A stretch of 25,786 bases of DNA from Gnetum montanum. Lineage: Eukaryota > Streptophyta > Gnetopsida > Gnetales > Gnetaceae. The notes beneath the pieces are model-generated. The model worked only from the letters and a program-made list of their open reading frames with translations. It was not told where the DNA came from and ran no database searches. Shown piece by piece: positions 10,530 through 20,229 of the stretch. The stretch's first letter is position 1; each line of letters starts with the position of its first letter. The translations under genes were made by a program, and so were the position numbers. The stretch is from positions 48,969 through 74,754 of the forward strand of contig MNCI01000217.1 of assembly GCA_015680685.1 (NCBI GenBank). The letters are read 5' to 3'.

Positions 10530-11499
10530 CAAAACTTAAGCAAAATATTATGTTGTTATCAATGATAGGTAGTTTGAAGTGGTTAGCTTATTATCTTATT
10601 AGGCAAAAGGTTTCTAGTTCAAGTCATACTTGAGGCATTATTATATTACTTTATAATTATTATAAATTATCATATTTGCTTTTATACAAATATTGGTATT
10701 AAGCCATAACTCTCTATCTTGAATCGTTTTGTTAGTTTAAGTTCAAGCATGGATGTTGAAGAGTGATGTAAAATTTTTTAATTAATTTTCTTTACTTATT
10801 TTTTCAAAGTAATAATTGTAAAATGGAGAATTTTTTTTCCAAATATCTACTTAGTTTCAAACTTGTGATGTACTTTGAATTTTCTTTGCTCATTATTTAT
10901 TTGTTTTTGGGTTAAAAAGTTATGCTCTTCTCTCTCCATCTCTATTGTGCTATTAAGCTCTTCCTCTATCTCCATGTCCATTTTGCTGCTAAGCTATTAG
11001 ATGTTAATGATGTTGAGCTCTATTATTGTTCTCTGTGTTAAGATATGGGATTGTTCCTTGTTGTTCCTTTGTGTTTTGTGTTTTGAAGAGTGTTTATGTT
11101 TTCATGCTCTCAAAGATGTATGCAAAGGTTGTTTTATGTCTTTTAACCATGGGTGCAAAGCACTCCATTTGTGTTTATTCATCAAAAGAGGATGTACTAA
11201 TATTCTGAGTTGAGTGCAGACTACTTGGTATTTTATTTTTATTAACTTCTATTTATTTTAAAAATGTAAATCTTTTTACAAGTGTTAGTGTATAGATAGT
11301 TTAAAATGTAGATCAACAAGGAACAAACTTTCTACAAAGATTTTCATCCTAACCTGTTATGTCAATTTTATAACTTTTAGGAGTTTTATGGTGTCTTACA
11401 ACAACTTCTGTAAGTGTATTATGATAACTTTTAGGAGCTTTTTGAAGCTCAACTCTTTTTAAAGCTACTTTCTTAATTATTTCTCTGTTACTATTCTAA
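10530..11499. repeat. repeat unit copy B, left part
   Basis: Aligns with copy A (9036 to about 10095), ending at the target-site duplication of element 2. The alignment resumes on the far side of element 2 at 19966. The small plus-strand open frame at 11001-11213 lies within a part also found in copy A, where it is not preserved, so I do not call it a gene. Confidence 0.8.
10566..10641 (+). repeat. tRNA-derived SINE-like head in copy B
   Basis: Reads ggtagtttgaagtggttagc followed by aaaggtttctagttcaagtc and acttgaggcatta. Its B-box part (agttcaagtc) is closer to the consensus than in copy A. Confidence 0.5.
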
Positions 11500-11504
11500 C
11501 CCTT
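11500..11504. repeat. target-site duplication of element 2, left
   Basis: ccctt, identical to 19961-19965 on the other side of the element. The unoccupied equivalent in copy A reads ctattctaacccttgg near 10085-10100. Confidence 0.9.
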
Positions 11505-12039
11505 TGATGAGCCACAAGGTACCCCTATGCCCAACCATATGAATCACTAAGGCATTCACACATGATCTGGTCAAATTCCATGGACCAATAGTTCTCTAGT
11601 GCACTAGTTCCTCTAGGAAGTGAAATGGGCATTGAGAACATTTGTTGTCTTCCCAACTACACTTGTGAAGGTCAAAGGTATCGTTTAAGTGTAATTGAGG
11701 TACATGATTTTTCTCATTTTATGTTTTATAAGTTTAGTCACCTACAACAAAAATGAAAGGTAGAGCAATTTAAGATCTAAATCATTCATTGCCTAGCTAG
11801 CCTCACACAAGTACCTATCCCACTTTTTTGGACACATCCTAAACACATATAATGTTGTTGGGTTACCAAATGTTAAGGATTGCTAGGTTACCAATCCCTA
11901 TATATATGCTCAAAGAGGTCATGCTTGTGTTCATTAACAACTGGAAATTAATTGCTTAATTTAAATGCATTAAAGTAAGTACATTAAAGGAAACATTAAT
12001 CTATTCTCAATGCTGCAAGGATTATCAAAAGGGTTTGTT

Positions 12040-12045
12040 TTTATT
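12040..12045 (-). terminator. candidate polyadenylation signal in 3' LTR of element 2
   Basis: AATAAA on the minus strand, downstream of the TATA box and at the position conserved in the other LTRs. The 5' LTR has it at 19643-19648. Confidence 0.45.
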
Positions 12046-12216
12046 CTCATCATACTGCTATGCTCAGGTACATCAGTGTTCAAACAAAAATTTGTACACA
12101 CTTTTGCTATGGGCACTCAGAAAATATTCTAACTCTGGAGAAAAAAAACTACAAGAGCTTCACTAACTATGACAAAAATTTTAAAAAACTATCTCAAATT
12201 GTGAGCCCAAGCACTA

Positions 12217-12224
12217 TATTTATA
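12217..12224 (-). promoter_or_regulatory. TATA box in 3' LTR of element 2
   Basis: TATAAATA on the minus strand, matching 19828-19835 in the 5' LTR. Confidence 0.55.
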
Positions 12225-12350
12225 GGCCAGCGTATACCCTGCAATATCAAATATCTAACATCGCATCCTGGGCTTCAACATCAAATACCTGATGTTGAGG
12301 CTTCGATATAGGGTACCCAATATCGGAGTAGTGAAAAATGTGATTCATCA

Positions 12351-12983
12351 TACCTACATGACTAAATAAAAATTCATCCTTGAGTGCAAAAGAGAAAGAA
12401 CAAGTTCCTTACAAAATATTGGGCAGGTAGGGGATTATTGATTGACATACAAATTGACTTAGATGGAACAAACAAACTCTGAGTGCCTAAGTATACAGAG
12501 TTACAATCTTTACAAAATTGGATGTTCATGATAAGAGAAGTGAACACCTTGGATAAAAGGGACTATATGTTTCCAGAACAAAGAAAACCATGTTTGTGGA
12601 TGGGTGAATGTTGTGGACTCATTACTTATTGCATGAAAAAGAAACCATATCCTAATCATCCATAATGAAATTCAAAGCTAGAATTCAAACACCAATAATC
12701 AAATAAAAAAAAAGTACATACCACCATCAAGCAATGCATTACCACTATACTTGGAACTTATTAAAAATAAAGTTAGAAAACCACACCAAAATAAAATATA
12801 AAAGAAAGTGTATATTTTTCAAGAAATAGCAAATGTACTAATGATGGGGTAAAACAAAAATTAGAAAAGATTAATAACATGAAAACAAAAAGATGTAAAA
12901 TGAAGAATGCGTAAACCAAAAAATTGTAAAATAAAAAAATGTGTAAAACAAAAAGTTGAAAAATTGAGGAGTTGCTTATATAG
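12351..12983 (-). other. 3' untranslated region of element 2, A-rich
   Basis: Lies between the integrase end and the 3' LTR. The part at about 12560-12640 aligns with 1388-1470 of element 1 (shared gtttcca, aggaaaacca/agaaaacca and gtggactca). The part at 12680-12970 is A-rich with repeated gtaaaacaaaaa-like words. No purine tract of normal quality is visible next to the LTR; the minus strand there reads GTCATGTAGGTA. Confidence 0.6.
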
Positions 12984-14229
12984 TTAGCATGGTTGGCCAA
13001 CTCCCCCATGAGTAAGTTGAAAGGAGGAGATCTGAAATATAGAATATGGTTGTCCATCTGATGAGGCGTTTGTTGTATTAGCTATCTTATGCTCATGGAA
13101 AGGTTTGATTTGTTGGATGTTAATCAATTGTTTCTTGTCTAGGCTTTTAGGTTTGCAGATCATCATGGACCTAGAAGGAAAAGTTTTGTAAATGATGTAA
13201 GGTCCTTCCCACAATGTTTGGAACTTAGTTCATTGAGGTATGTGTGTGGAGTTCTAGTAGAGAACTCTATCTTCTGGTTGAAATTTGACTTTTCTAATTT
13301 TAAGGGCATAACACTTTTTTTTGTAGGCCTTGTGTAACTCATTAGATAATAGGGCCACTAATCGATTTTTGTGTAGCAAGTTGAGATTCATTAGTCTTTC
13401 TTTTTGTGCTAGACTCAAGTCAAGGTTGAGGTTACAGGCTATTAAAAGTGTATGGAGCTCGAATTGAATAGGAAGTGTTGGTACTTTTATATACACAAGC
13501 TCATAGGGAGAATAGCCTATAGGAAGTTTCCATGTTGAGCATTAGGCCCAAAGGGCATTGTTGAGTTTTGTGCTCTAGTATTTCCTATATTTGCTAACAG
13601 TTCTTGTTAGAATCCTTGTGATTTCCCTATTGATAACCTCAACTTGACCATTGGCTTCACGGTGGTAGGGTGTTGTGAGTTTATGTTCAGTTGCATATGC
13701 TTCCAAAAAGTAGTGCCTATAAAGTCATTCCATTATTAGAAATTAATGCGCATGGCATACCAAACCTATTTACAACATTTTTTTGTATAAAATAAGTAGT
13801 AGTAGAAGATGTACAGTCGATGATAATTGTTGCTTCTACCCATTTTATACAATAGTCAACAACGACTATGATGTATGCCTTGTCATTTGACATGGATGTG
13901 ATGGAACCCATGAAATCAGTGCTCCAAATGTTGAAGGGTTCCAGTGGTTGAATCCATTACTGAGGTCCCTCCACTCGAGCAGTCATTCCACCATCTCATT
14001 GGCATCATTTACAAGAGCAGACGTAATTGTGAGCATCCTTGAAGATTATTGGCCAATAGTATCTTGCCATCATGATTTTAATGGTTGTGCATCTCCTAGC
14101 ATAATGTCCTCCACAAGGACCTTCATGAGCATCTTGGAGAATGCGTAGCTGATCTACATCAGGGACACACCAACAAACGAAGCCATTAGCACACACCTTG
14201 TAGAGGTTTCCATTGATCTCCATGAAGTG
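12984..14229 (-). pseudogene. pol: element 2 integrase
   Basis: The zinc finger is well preserved at 14005-14229: HFMEINGNLYK, HEGPCGGHYA and YVCSC followed by a stop. The core begins near 13925 with a TDFMG motif holding the first Asp. It continues with VVVDYCIKWVEA and NRFGMPCALISNNG, where the second catalytic Asp position (13735-13737) reads Asn. A one-base deletion near 13726 and a roughly ten-base deletion near 13700 follow. The catalytic Glu survives in NGQVEVINREI near 13640. The C-terminal half (13254-13496) keeps the usual Lys/Arg-rich pattern, and the GPY motif is intact in MWEGPYIIYKTFPSR (12984-13214). Family assignment is firm, and the product is non-functional as it stands. Confidence 0.88.
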
Positions 14230-14389
14230 TTTTACTATTGTTTCTTCTGGTGGTCCAATCCTTGTGGCATCTCTTGGGTGAGAAGATAGGTGAGAATGTC
14301 ATCATATCATTTAGGTTTATTGGGAAATTATTTAGTTATAGCCCTAGAAAAGAGGAGTTCATTAGTAAACATATCAGATAGTGGGTTTT

Positions 14390-15911
14390 ATTCCTCTCCC
14401 ATTGCAACCAAGACAAGTGATCAGCAATCACATTCTTAGTGCCCTTTCAATCTACCATTGTAAAATTAAATTCTTGTAAGATCATCAGCCACTGTATGAC
14501 ACTAGGGTTCACCGTTGTCTTGTTCATCAAGAAGTGGATGGCATTGTGGTCTATGTGCACAAACACCTTTTATCCAAGCACATAATGCCTGAACTTCTCT
14601 AGAGCAAACACCACTACCATCAATTCTTCTTTTGTATTAGTGTAGTTTAGTTATGCACCCACAATGCTTTGGCTAGCATGGTGGATGTAGTGTGGACATT
14701 TCTTGTCGTCCATCTATGTAAGCGTAGCTCCCAAGGCATAATTTGATGCATCCGTCATGACATGAAATGATCTGGACTAGTTAGGTGCTTGTAGGATTGG
14801 AGTTTCTACATGTTTCTCTTTTAGTTTTTGGAATGATTTTTCACATTCCGTAGTCCAAATAAATGGAGCATCTTTCTTTGTTAGCTTCACCAACAGCTTT
14901 GTGATCTTAGAGAAATTCTCTATGAATCATTAGTAGTAGCCAGTATGTCTAAGGAATGATCAAACATCTTTGATAATTTCAAGTTGGTAGGTTATTCCTT
15001 GGATAATGCTTATTTTCTTAGGGTCTACCTCAATTTCTACTTGTGATATTTTGTTCCCTAATACAATGCCTTCTTGGACCATTAGGTGACTTTTTTTTCC
15101 AATTAAGCCACAAGTTGGTTTTAACACATCATTTTAGCACTTGCTCAAGGTAGTCCAGGGCTTGCTCAAATGTAGCTCCATAAGTGGCGAAGTCATCCAT
15201 GAAGACTTCCACACCACTTCCAATTTGCTATTGAAAAATGCTTAGAACCAGGTGTTGAAATGTAGCAAGGGCATTGCATAGACCAAATGATATCTTGTGA
15301 TATGCAAAAGTTTCCCAAGGACTAGTGAATGTTGTTTTCACCTGGTCCTCTAGTGCAATTTGAATTTGGTTATGGCCACTATAACCATCTAGAAAACTAT
15401 ACCAACAATGCCTAGATATTATGTCAAACACTTGATCAAAAAATGGTAATGGAAAATGGTCCTTGAATGTTGCCATATTCAGCAGCCAATAATCAATGCA
15501 AACTCAACACTTGCCTCTTTTCTGTGGCACAATTATGAGTGGACTAACCCATGCACTATTCAAAATAGGGTAAATGAACCCCACATTAAGGAGTTATTTG
15601 ATCTCCTCTTTGATGACCTGCTTCAGTTTGGGGTTCAATCACCTCTGTGGTTGTCTCGTTGGCTTCATGGCCAAATCAGTGTAGATACGATGTTGGCATA
15701 TCCTAGGATCAATCCTTGTGAGTTCAAGATATGACCAAGAAAAAGCTATTGACCATTTTTCAACCACATTCAACAACATATTTTTTTGCTCTAGAGAAAG
15801 ATTTGCATTGATTATGATCAACTTCCCATTTTTTAAAAACACATATTTCATTTCGACTGGTAGTATTTTTAGTTCAAGGGGCTCTTGCTTAAAATTTTCA
15901 AGAATTTCCAA
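14390..15911 (-). pseudogene. pol: element 2 reverse transcriptase and RNase H
   Basis: The linker LKILPVEMKYVFLKNG and PRICQHRIYTD open the segment (15639-15911). RT follows in the same frame: FKDHFPLPFFDQVFD, WYSFLDGYSGHNQI, SFGLCNALATFQ, and an intact catalytic FMDDF at 15189-15203. A run of eight T at 15091-15098 (A on the coding strand) adds one base and shifts the frame. The following part reads VQEGIVLGNKISQVEIEVDPKK. RNase H keeps its visible acidic positions: Asp in MTDASNYALGA (near 14750), Glu in NTKEELMVVVFALEKF and Asp in HIDHNAI. It ends near 14400 with KGTKNVIADHLS. Catalytic residues are thus present, but stops and the frameshift break the protein. Confidence 0.9.
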
Positions 15912-16900
15912 CTCTTCCCAATAAGTATTATCATTTGCATCATCAGAGAGTTGGTAATGAAACTACTGTAGTTTATCCATGCTTGTGACATATGCACATG
16001 TCAAGCTCTTAGTCGGTTCCATGAAAAATGTGCTACTCTCAAAATTAGCAGTTAGCCACTAGGTGCCCTCTTGTTTTATGACTACTGCATACAGACACCT
16101 TTGAATTTTTGCTTCTAGTGCACACTGCTTGCATGTAGAGATAGATGCTTATTTCACAACCCAGAGTTTCTACACACAATTACATCCTATATCATTGTAC
16201 GGGATGCATGGAACTTGCTTCTTCTCGATCTTTCTAAATGCATTTTCTTTGGATATTTCCAGGGAAAGATCTCTAATGTCCATTCTTGCATCAATGGTGC
16301 TAAGCCATGCCCTTCCCATGATGATCGGAAAATCCCCTTTATAATTATCCATCTTGATCACTAGGAAATTAGTACGATAAGACCACCCCCAAATAGTGGT
16401 CACAATGTCTTCCATCAATTCCAATGAAATAGTGATGGACTGGTCTACCAATTCTAATCTAATATTGCTCTTCTTGAGAGAAGGCAGGTTCCATGTAGTG
16501 TACATCTTATGAAAAATTAAATTGACACCAGAACCTAAGTCAAGAAGAGCTTTACATGGGTCATTCCCAATAATCGACAAATAGATGAGAGGACTTCTAG
16601 GATCGTCTAGTTTCCTAGGAAGGTTTCTAGCATGGATCCAATCAGATACAGTGTCAGTAAGCATCATAGTATGGATCCTAGGTGGATTTTGGTTTGAAGG
16701 GGACTTGAAGGAATTTGATATAGAGGAAGATGGAAGGACAAGGTTGTCAATCGTGGGTGGACTATGGGATCAAAAGAAATGTCTTTTCCTTGATTGAGTA
16801 TTTGACCCACTTGGTTGATGAACTGATTGTAGATTAACAGCTCTAGTAGTGTTGTGTTATTGTAGTTGAGCTAGTAGTTCATCTTGGATAGGTGGAGTAG
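15912..16900 (-). pseudogene. pol: element 2 aspartic protease and flanking linkers
   Basis: The best open stretch is 16170-16667 (165 residues). It contains SPLIYLSIIGNDPCKALLDLGSGVNLI, with the DLGS active-site form known from Athila-type proteases, then LELVDQSITISL, and FPIIMGRAWLSTIDARMDI, the conserved protease end. The linker to RT (15912-16170) contains stops. It lies in the same frame as gag upstream and RT downstream, supporting one polyprotein. The residue after DLGS is Gly where Ser is more usual, a possible weak point. Confidence 0.85.
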
Positions 16901-18932
16901 GTGGTAGTTGTGCGGCTGTAGGAAGAACATGTGCATGGATAGGAGGGGGATAAGGATAAAAGGTGGCATCCCTTCTTTCATGTGGAGAATGAGTTTGATA
17001 ATAATTAAAAGGATGGTAGTGAGATTAGAAAGTAGAAATGTGATTAGAGGAGTCACGTGGAGACAAGGATTGTTGAACGTAGTACCCATATGGATCAAGT
17101 TGTTTGTTAGGGTATTGCTATCTTGGTGGTGCCAATGCCCATGATTGTGGTTGCTGCCACTGTTGATACTACTCATATGGTTGCAGTGGAGTTCCATTGG
17201 GATAATATTACTGCTACTAGTGGAACTGCCTAAAATTATGTTGAGGATAGGGTAATCTCTTAGATGTTTGCCTTTGTGTTAGTCATGTATTCAAAGCATA
17301 CACCCCAGACTCCTGTAAATGTGACACTATGGGGCAATATCCCTTAGGATGTACATACTGGTAGATGTCACACCCATCATCATCATCTAATTTTCTTTCC
17401 ATAACTTCTTCTTTTGCAGCAATCTTTCCTTTACCTTTTTGATAGGCACATTCAACTTTCTTGTGACGATCACTACCTTATTCTTTGGACTCTTCAAAAA
17501 ATTTTAAGATAGCTTGAAATCTACTATCCATGGAGTCCCATAACTGATCAACCTTGGCCATAATTTCATATTGAAATTTTTGGAGTGGCAAGGTTTTCCC
17601 ATTCACCATCTCATTAGGTGCAGATTCTTGCGCACTATCATAGAATCGAACCTCCCTCTTGTGAATGGAAGGATCATAGTTATATTCTTTTGCACTTTCT
17701 CTTTTTCTTAATTCACCCTCCTCTTTAGCAACCTACTCGATTAGTCTTTGGATCTAATAGGCACTTAATTCTAATAGTCACCCTTAGGCATAAACACCAA
17801 GGGTTTTACTCATTTCTAATCAAAGCCTATTTATAATGTGGTAAAGTTGATTTGGTTGAGAATAACCATGGCCAAGACATTTGTGCATTAAGGAACAGTC
17901 TTGACCGATGGCGACATCCAAGGGTTCATGTATTCCTTGTTTCCATTCTTGGATTTTCGTTTTTAAATTGGACACTCTAAAGTATGTTTGATATTTATCA
18001 TTAAACAATTCAAGCATGGTATTCCATCGTCTAATAGATTTTGGCTCTAAGGACTAGTACCAGTTCTTTGCTTCTTTGATGAGTGNNNNNNNNNNNNNNN
18101 NNNNNNNNNNNNNNNNNNNNNNNNNNNNNNNNNNNNNNNNNNNNNNNNNNNNNNNNNNNNNNNNNNNNNNNNNNNNNNNNNNNNNNNNNNNNNNNNNNNN
18201 NNNNNNNNNNNNNNNNNNNNNNNNNNNNNNNNNNNNNNNNNNNNNNNNNNNNNNNNNNNNNNNNNNNNNNNNNNNNNNNNNNNNNNNNNNNNNNNNNNNN
18301 NNNNNNNNNNNNNNNNNNNNNNNNNNNNNNNNNNNNNNNNNNNNNNNNNNNNNNNNNNNNNNNNNNNNNNNNNNNNNNNNNNNNNNNNNNNNNNNNNNNN
18401 NNNNNNNNNNNNNNNNNNNNNNNNNNNNNNNNNNNNNNNNNNNNNNNNNNNNNNNNNNNNNNNNNNNNNNNNNNNNNNNNNNNNNNNNNNNNNNNNNNNN
18501 NNNNNNNNNNNNNNNNNNNNNNNNNNNNNNNNNNNNNNNNNNNNNNNNNNNNNNNNNNNNNNNNNNNNNATTAAATCCTTTTTCCTTTGCAAATTCATGG
18601 TGTTGTTCTAGCTGTTGATCCTGTAGACATTATGCCTCAGTGGGATGATAATCCTTGGCATTAGTATCTTGCACAACATACTTAGCATGTCATTCCTAGA
18701 GATCCCATCATATAAGAATTTGTTGAAGCATTGTAGGAACCAATCGATCCAATGGTAACACAATGTTGTCCTCCATGTCACACCACCACAGCTGTTCATC
18801 TTGATGTAGGATGAAGGTGAAATTGGGTACATACTCATTAAGATGAGCATATACCACTTGATATTGCTGAGGCATTGGCTAATGAGCTCCATTAGACTTG
18901 GGCGGAGAAGCACTCCTATAAGAAGAAGACAT
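16901..18932 (-). pseudogene. gag: element 2 gag with assembly gap
   Basis: It starts at ATG 18930-18932 with MSSSYRSASPPKSNG, then YAHLNEYVPNFTFILHQDEQL and NIVLPLDRLVP. In-frame stops follow near 18690. The middle is lost in the N run. After it, MLELFNDKYQTYFRV and EPLDVAIGQD (17820-18017) show the capsid C-terminal region, followed by EEGELRKRESAKEYN and a Lys-rich part. The zinc knuckle near 17365 reads CDIYQYVHPKGYC, so two of its Cys positions have become Tyr. Then comes a Gln/Pro/His-rich tail. The start choice rests on the matching MSSS start in element 3 and the equal leader length (about 142 bp) from the primer-binding site. Confidence 0.85.
18086..18569. other. assembly gap, 484 N
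   Basis: A run of N inside gag of element 2. The equivalent stretch of element 1 (about 6918-7629) is about 712 bp, so the N count may not be the true length. Confidence 0.95.
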
Positions 18933-19074
18933 TTTTAATTAGATGATAAAAATGCAATGTGCTTTTAAATTTTTGTTGTAGTAATTATAAAATATGATAT
19001 GACTTTAAGGTTTGTTCCAAAAATTTTGAATGATTTCCACTAAATCCTAGATAGTGCACAAAACAACCAAAAGG

Positions 19075-19092
19075 TCCTTGGTAATGGTGCCA
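19075..19092 (-). other. primer-binding site of element 2, tRNA-Asp type
   Basis: The minus strand reads TGGCACCATTACCAAGGA one base after the LTR. Relative to the known tRNA-Asp complement all five differences are G to A. Confidence 0.88.
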
Positions 19093-19093
19093 A

Positions 19094-19960
19094 TGATGAG
19101 TGGTAAGGTACCCCTACGCTCAACCATACAAATCACTAAGGTGTTCACACACGATCTAGTCGAATTTTGTGGACCTATAGTTCTCCAATGTACTAGTTTC
19201 TCTAGGAAGTAAAATAGGCATTGAGAACATTTGTTGTCTTCCCAACTACACTTATGAAGCTCAAGGGTATGGTTTAAGTGTAATTGAGGTACATGATTTT
19301 TCTCATTTTATGTTTTATAAGTTTAGTTGCCTACAATAAGAATGAAAGGTAGAGTAATTTAAGATCTAACTCATTCATTGCCTAGCTAACCTAACACAAG
19401 TACCTGTTCCACTTTCCTAGACACATCCTGAACACATATAATGTTGCAAGGTTACCAAATGTTAAGCGTTGTTGGGTTACCAAGCACTATATGTATGCTC
19501 AAAGTGCTCATGCTTGTGTTCATTAACAACTGGAAATTAATTGCTTAATTTAAATGCATTAAAGTAAGTGCATGAAAGTAAGTACATTAAAAGAAACATT
19601 AATCTATTCTCAGTGCTACAAGGACTATCAAAAGGGTTCATTTTTATTCCCGTCACACTACTACACTCAGGTACATCAGTGTTTGAAAAAAGATCTATAC
19701 ATACTTAGACTCCTATTGCAGGCACTTAGAAAATATTCTAACTCTGGAGAAAACAAACTATAAGAGCTTCGCTAACTATGAAAAAAACTAAAAAGAAAAC
19801 TATCTCAAATCATGAGCCCAAGTGCTATATTTATAAGCTAGCGTATAGCCTGCGATATCAGATATCTGACATCGCATCTTGGGCTCTGACATCGGACACC
19901 CAATGTCAAGGCTCTAATATTGGGTACCCAATATCGGAGCAGTGAAAATGTGATTCATCA
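19094..19960 (-). repeat. 5' LTR of element 2 (867 bp)
   Basis: The ends, motif order and sequence match 11505-12350. U3 (about 19850-19960) is built of short palindromic modules. A paired GGTTACC block lies at 19449-19485. A TATA box and AATAAA are in the expected order. Confidence 0.93.
19828..19835 (-). promoter_or_regulatory. TATA box of element 2 5' LTR
   Basis: TATAAATA on the minus strand, just downstream of the palindromic U3 modules and upstream of gag. This is the likely former promoter of the element. Confidence 0.6.
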
Positions 19961-19965
19961 CCCTT
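19961..19965. repeat. target-site duplication of element 2, right
   Basis: ccctt, identical to 11500-11504. Confidence 0.9.
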
Positions 19966-20045
19966 TTTTAGTATTCTTATTTCTATAAATGATCTTATTT
20001 TGTATTTCTACCCTCTCTATCATTTTTGGCATCATGTGTCATCCT
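19966..20045. repeat. repeat unit copy B, right part
   Basis: Reads on from the interrupted left part: catttctataaatgatcttattttg in copy A corresponds to the bases from about 19979 here. Similarity to copy A fades after about 20045. Confidence 0.75.
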
Positions 20046-20229
20046 CTTTCCTCTATGACATATTATGCATGATAGTTGACTTTAAAGTTGGACCATCATC
20101 TTAGTGGTAATGCAATAAACATTAGTATGGTTTCATTAACTAACATGATTTGCAAGAAGGCAATTGATATGAAGAATACAAGTAAAAACACTTCCTATAT
20201 TACAAGAATGCAACACCATAAAAATACAA
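20046..20229. other. no gene seen
   Basis: AT-rich sequence between copy B and the SINE pair; nothing recognisable. Confidence 0.4.

Larger units (their letters stand above)
11505..12350 (-). repeat. 3' LTR of element 2 (846 bp)
   Basis: Aligns over its whole length with 19094-19960. Ends are TCATCA (minus strand, at 11505) and TGATGA (at 12350). U3 includes gggtacccaatatcgg palindromic words, and a paired GGTTACC block lies at about 11859-11895. Confidence 0.93.
11505..19960 (-). mobile_element. element 2: structurally complete Athila-like Ty3/gypsy retrotransposon (8456 bp as assembled)
   Basis: It is bounded by LTRs with TGATGA/TCATCA ends and flanked by the 5-bp duplication ccctt. Minus-strand order is 5' LTR, primer-binding site, gag, protease, RT, RNase H, integrase, a short A-rich 3' region, 3' LTR. 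Gag, protease and the first part of RT lie in one reading frame from 18932 to about 15098, which fits a single gag-pol polyprotein. No envelope-like gene fits between integrase and the 3' LTR. By eye about 88 percent of bases match over the first 395 bases of the two LTRs, and most differences are transitions, so the insertion is old. The element is non-autonomous through stops, at least four pol indels and an altered integrase active site. Length is uncertain because of the N run at 18086-18569. Confidence 0.92.

Noticed and set aside
11001-11213. 70-residue Cys-rich open frame in copy B
   Set aside because: The matching stretch in copy A does not keep the frame. AT-rich repeat DNA explains it.
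18047-18618. long open frames across the N run
   Set aside because: They are artefacts of translating N as X.
19572-19763. 63-residue open frame antisense in the 5' LTR of element 2
   Set aside because: It falls within the R/U5 part of an LTR and is broken in the 3' LTR.
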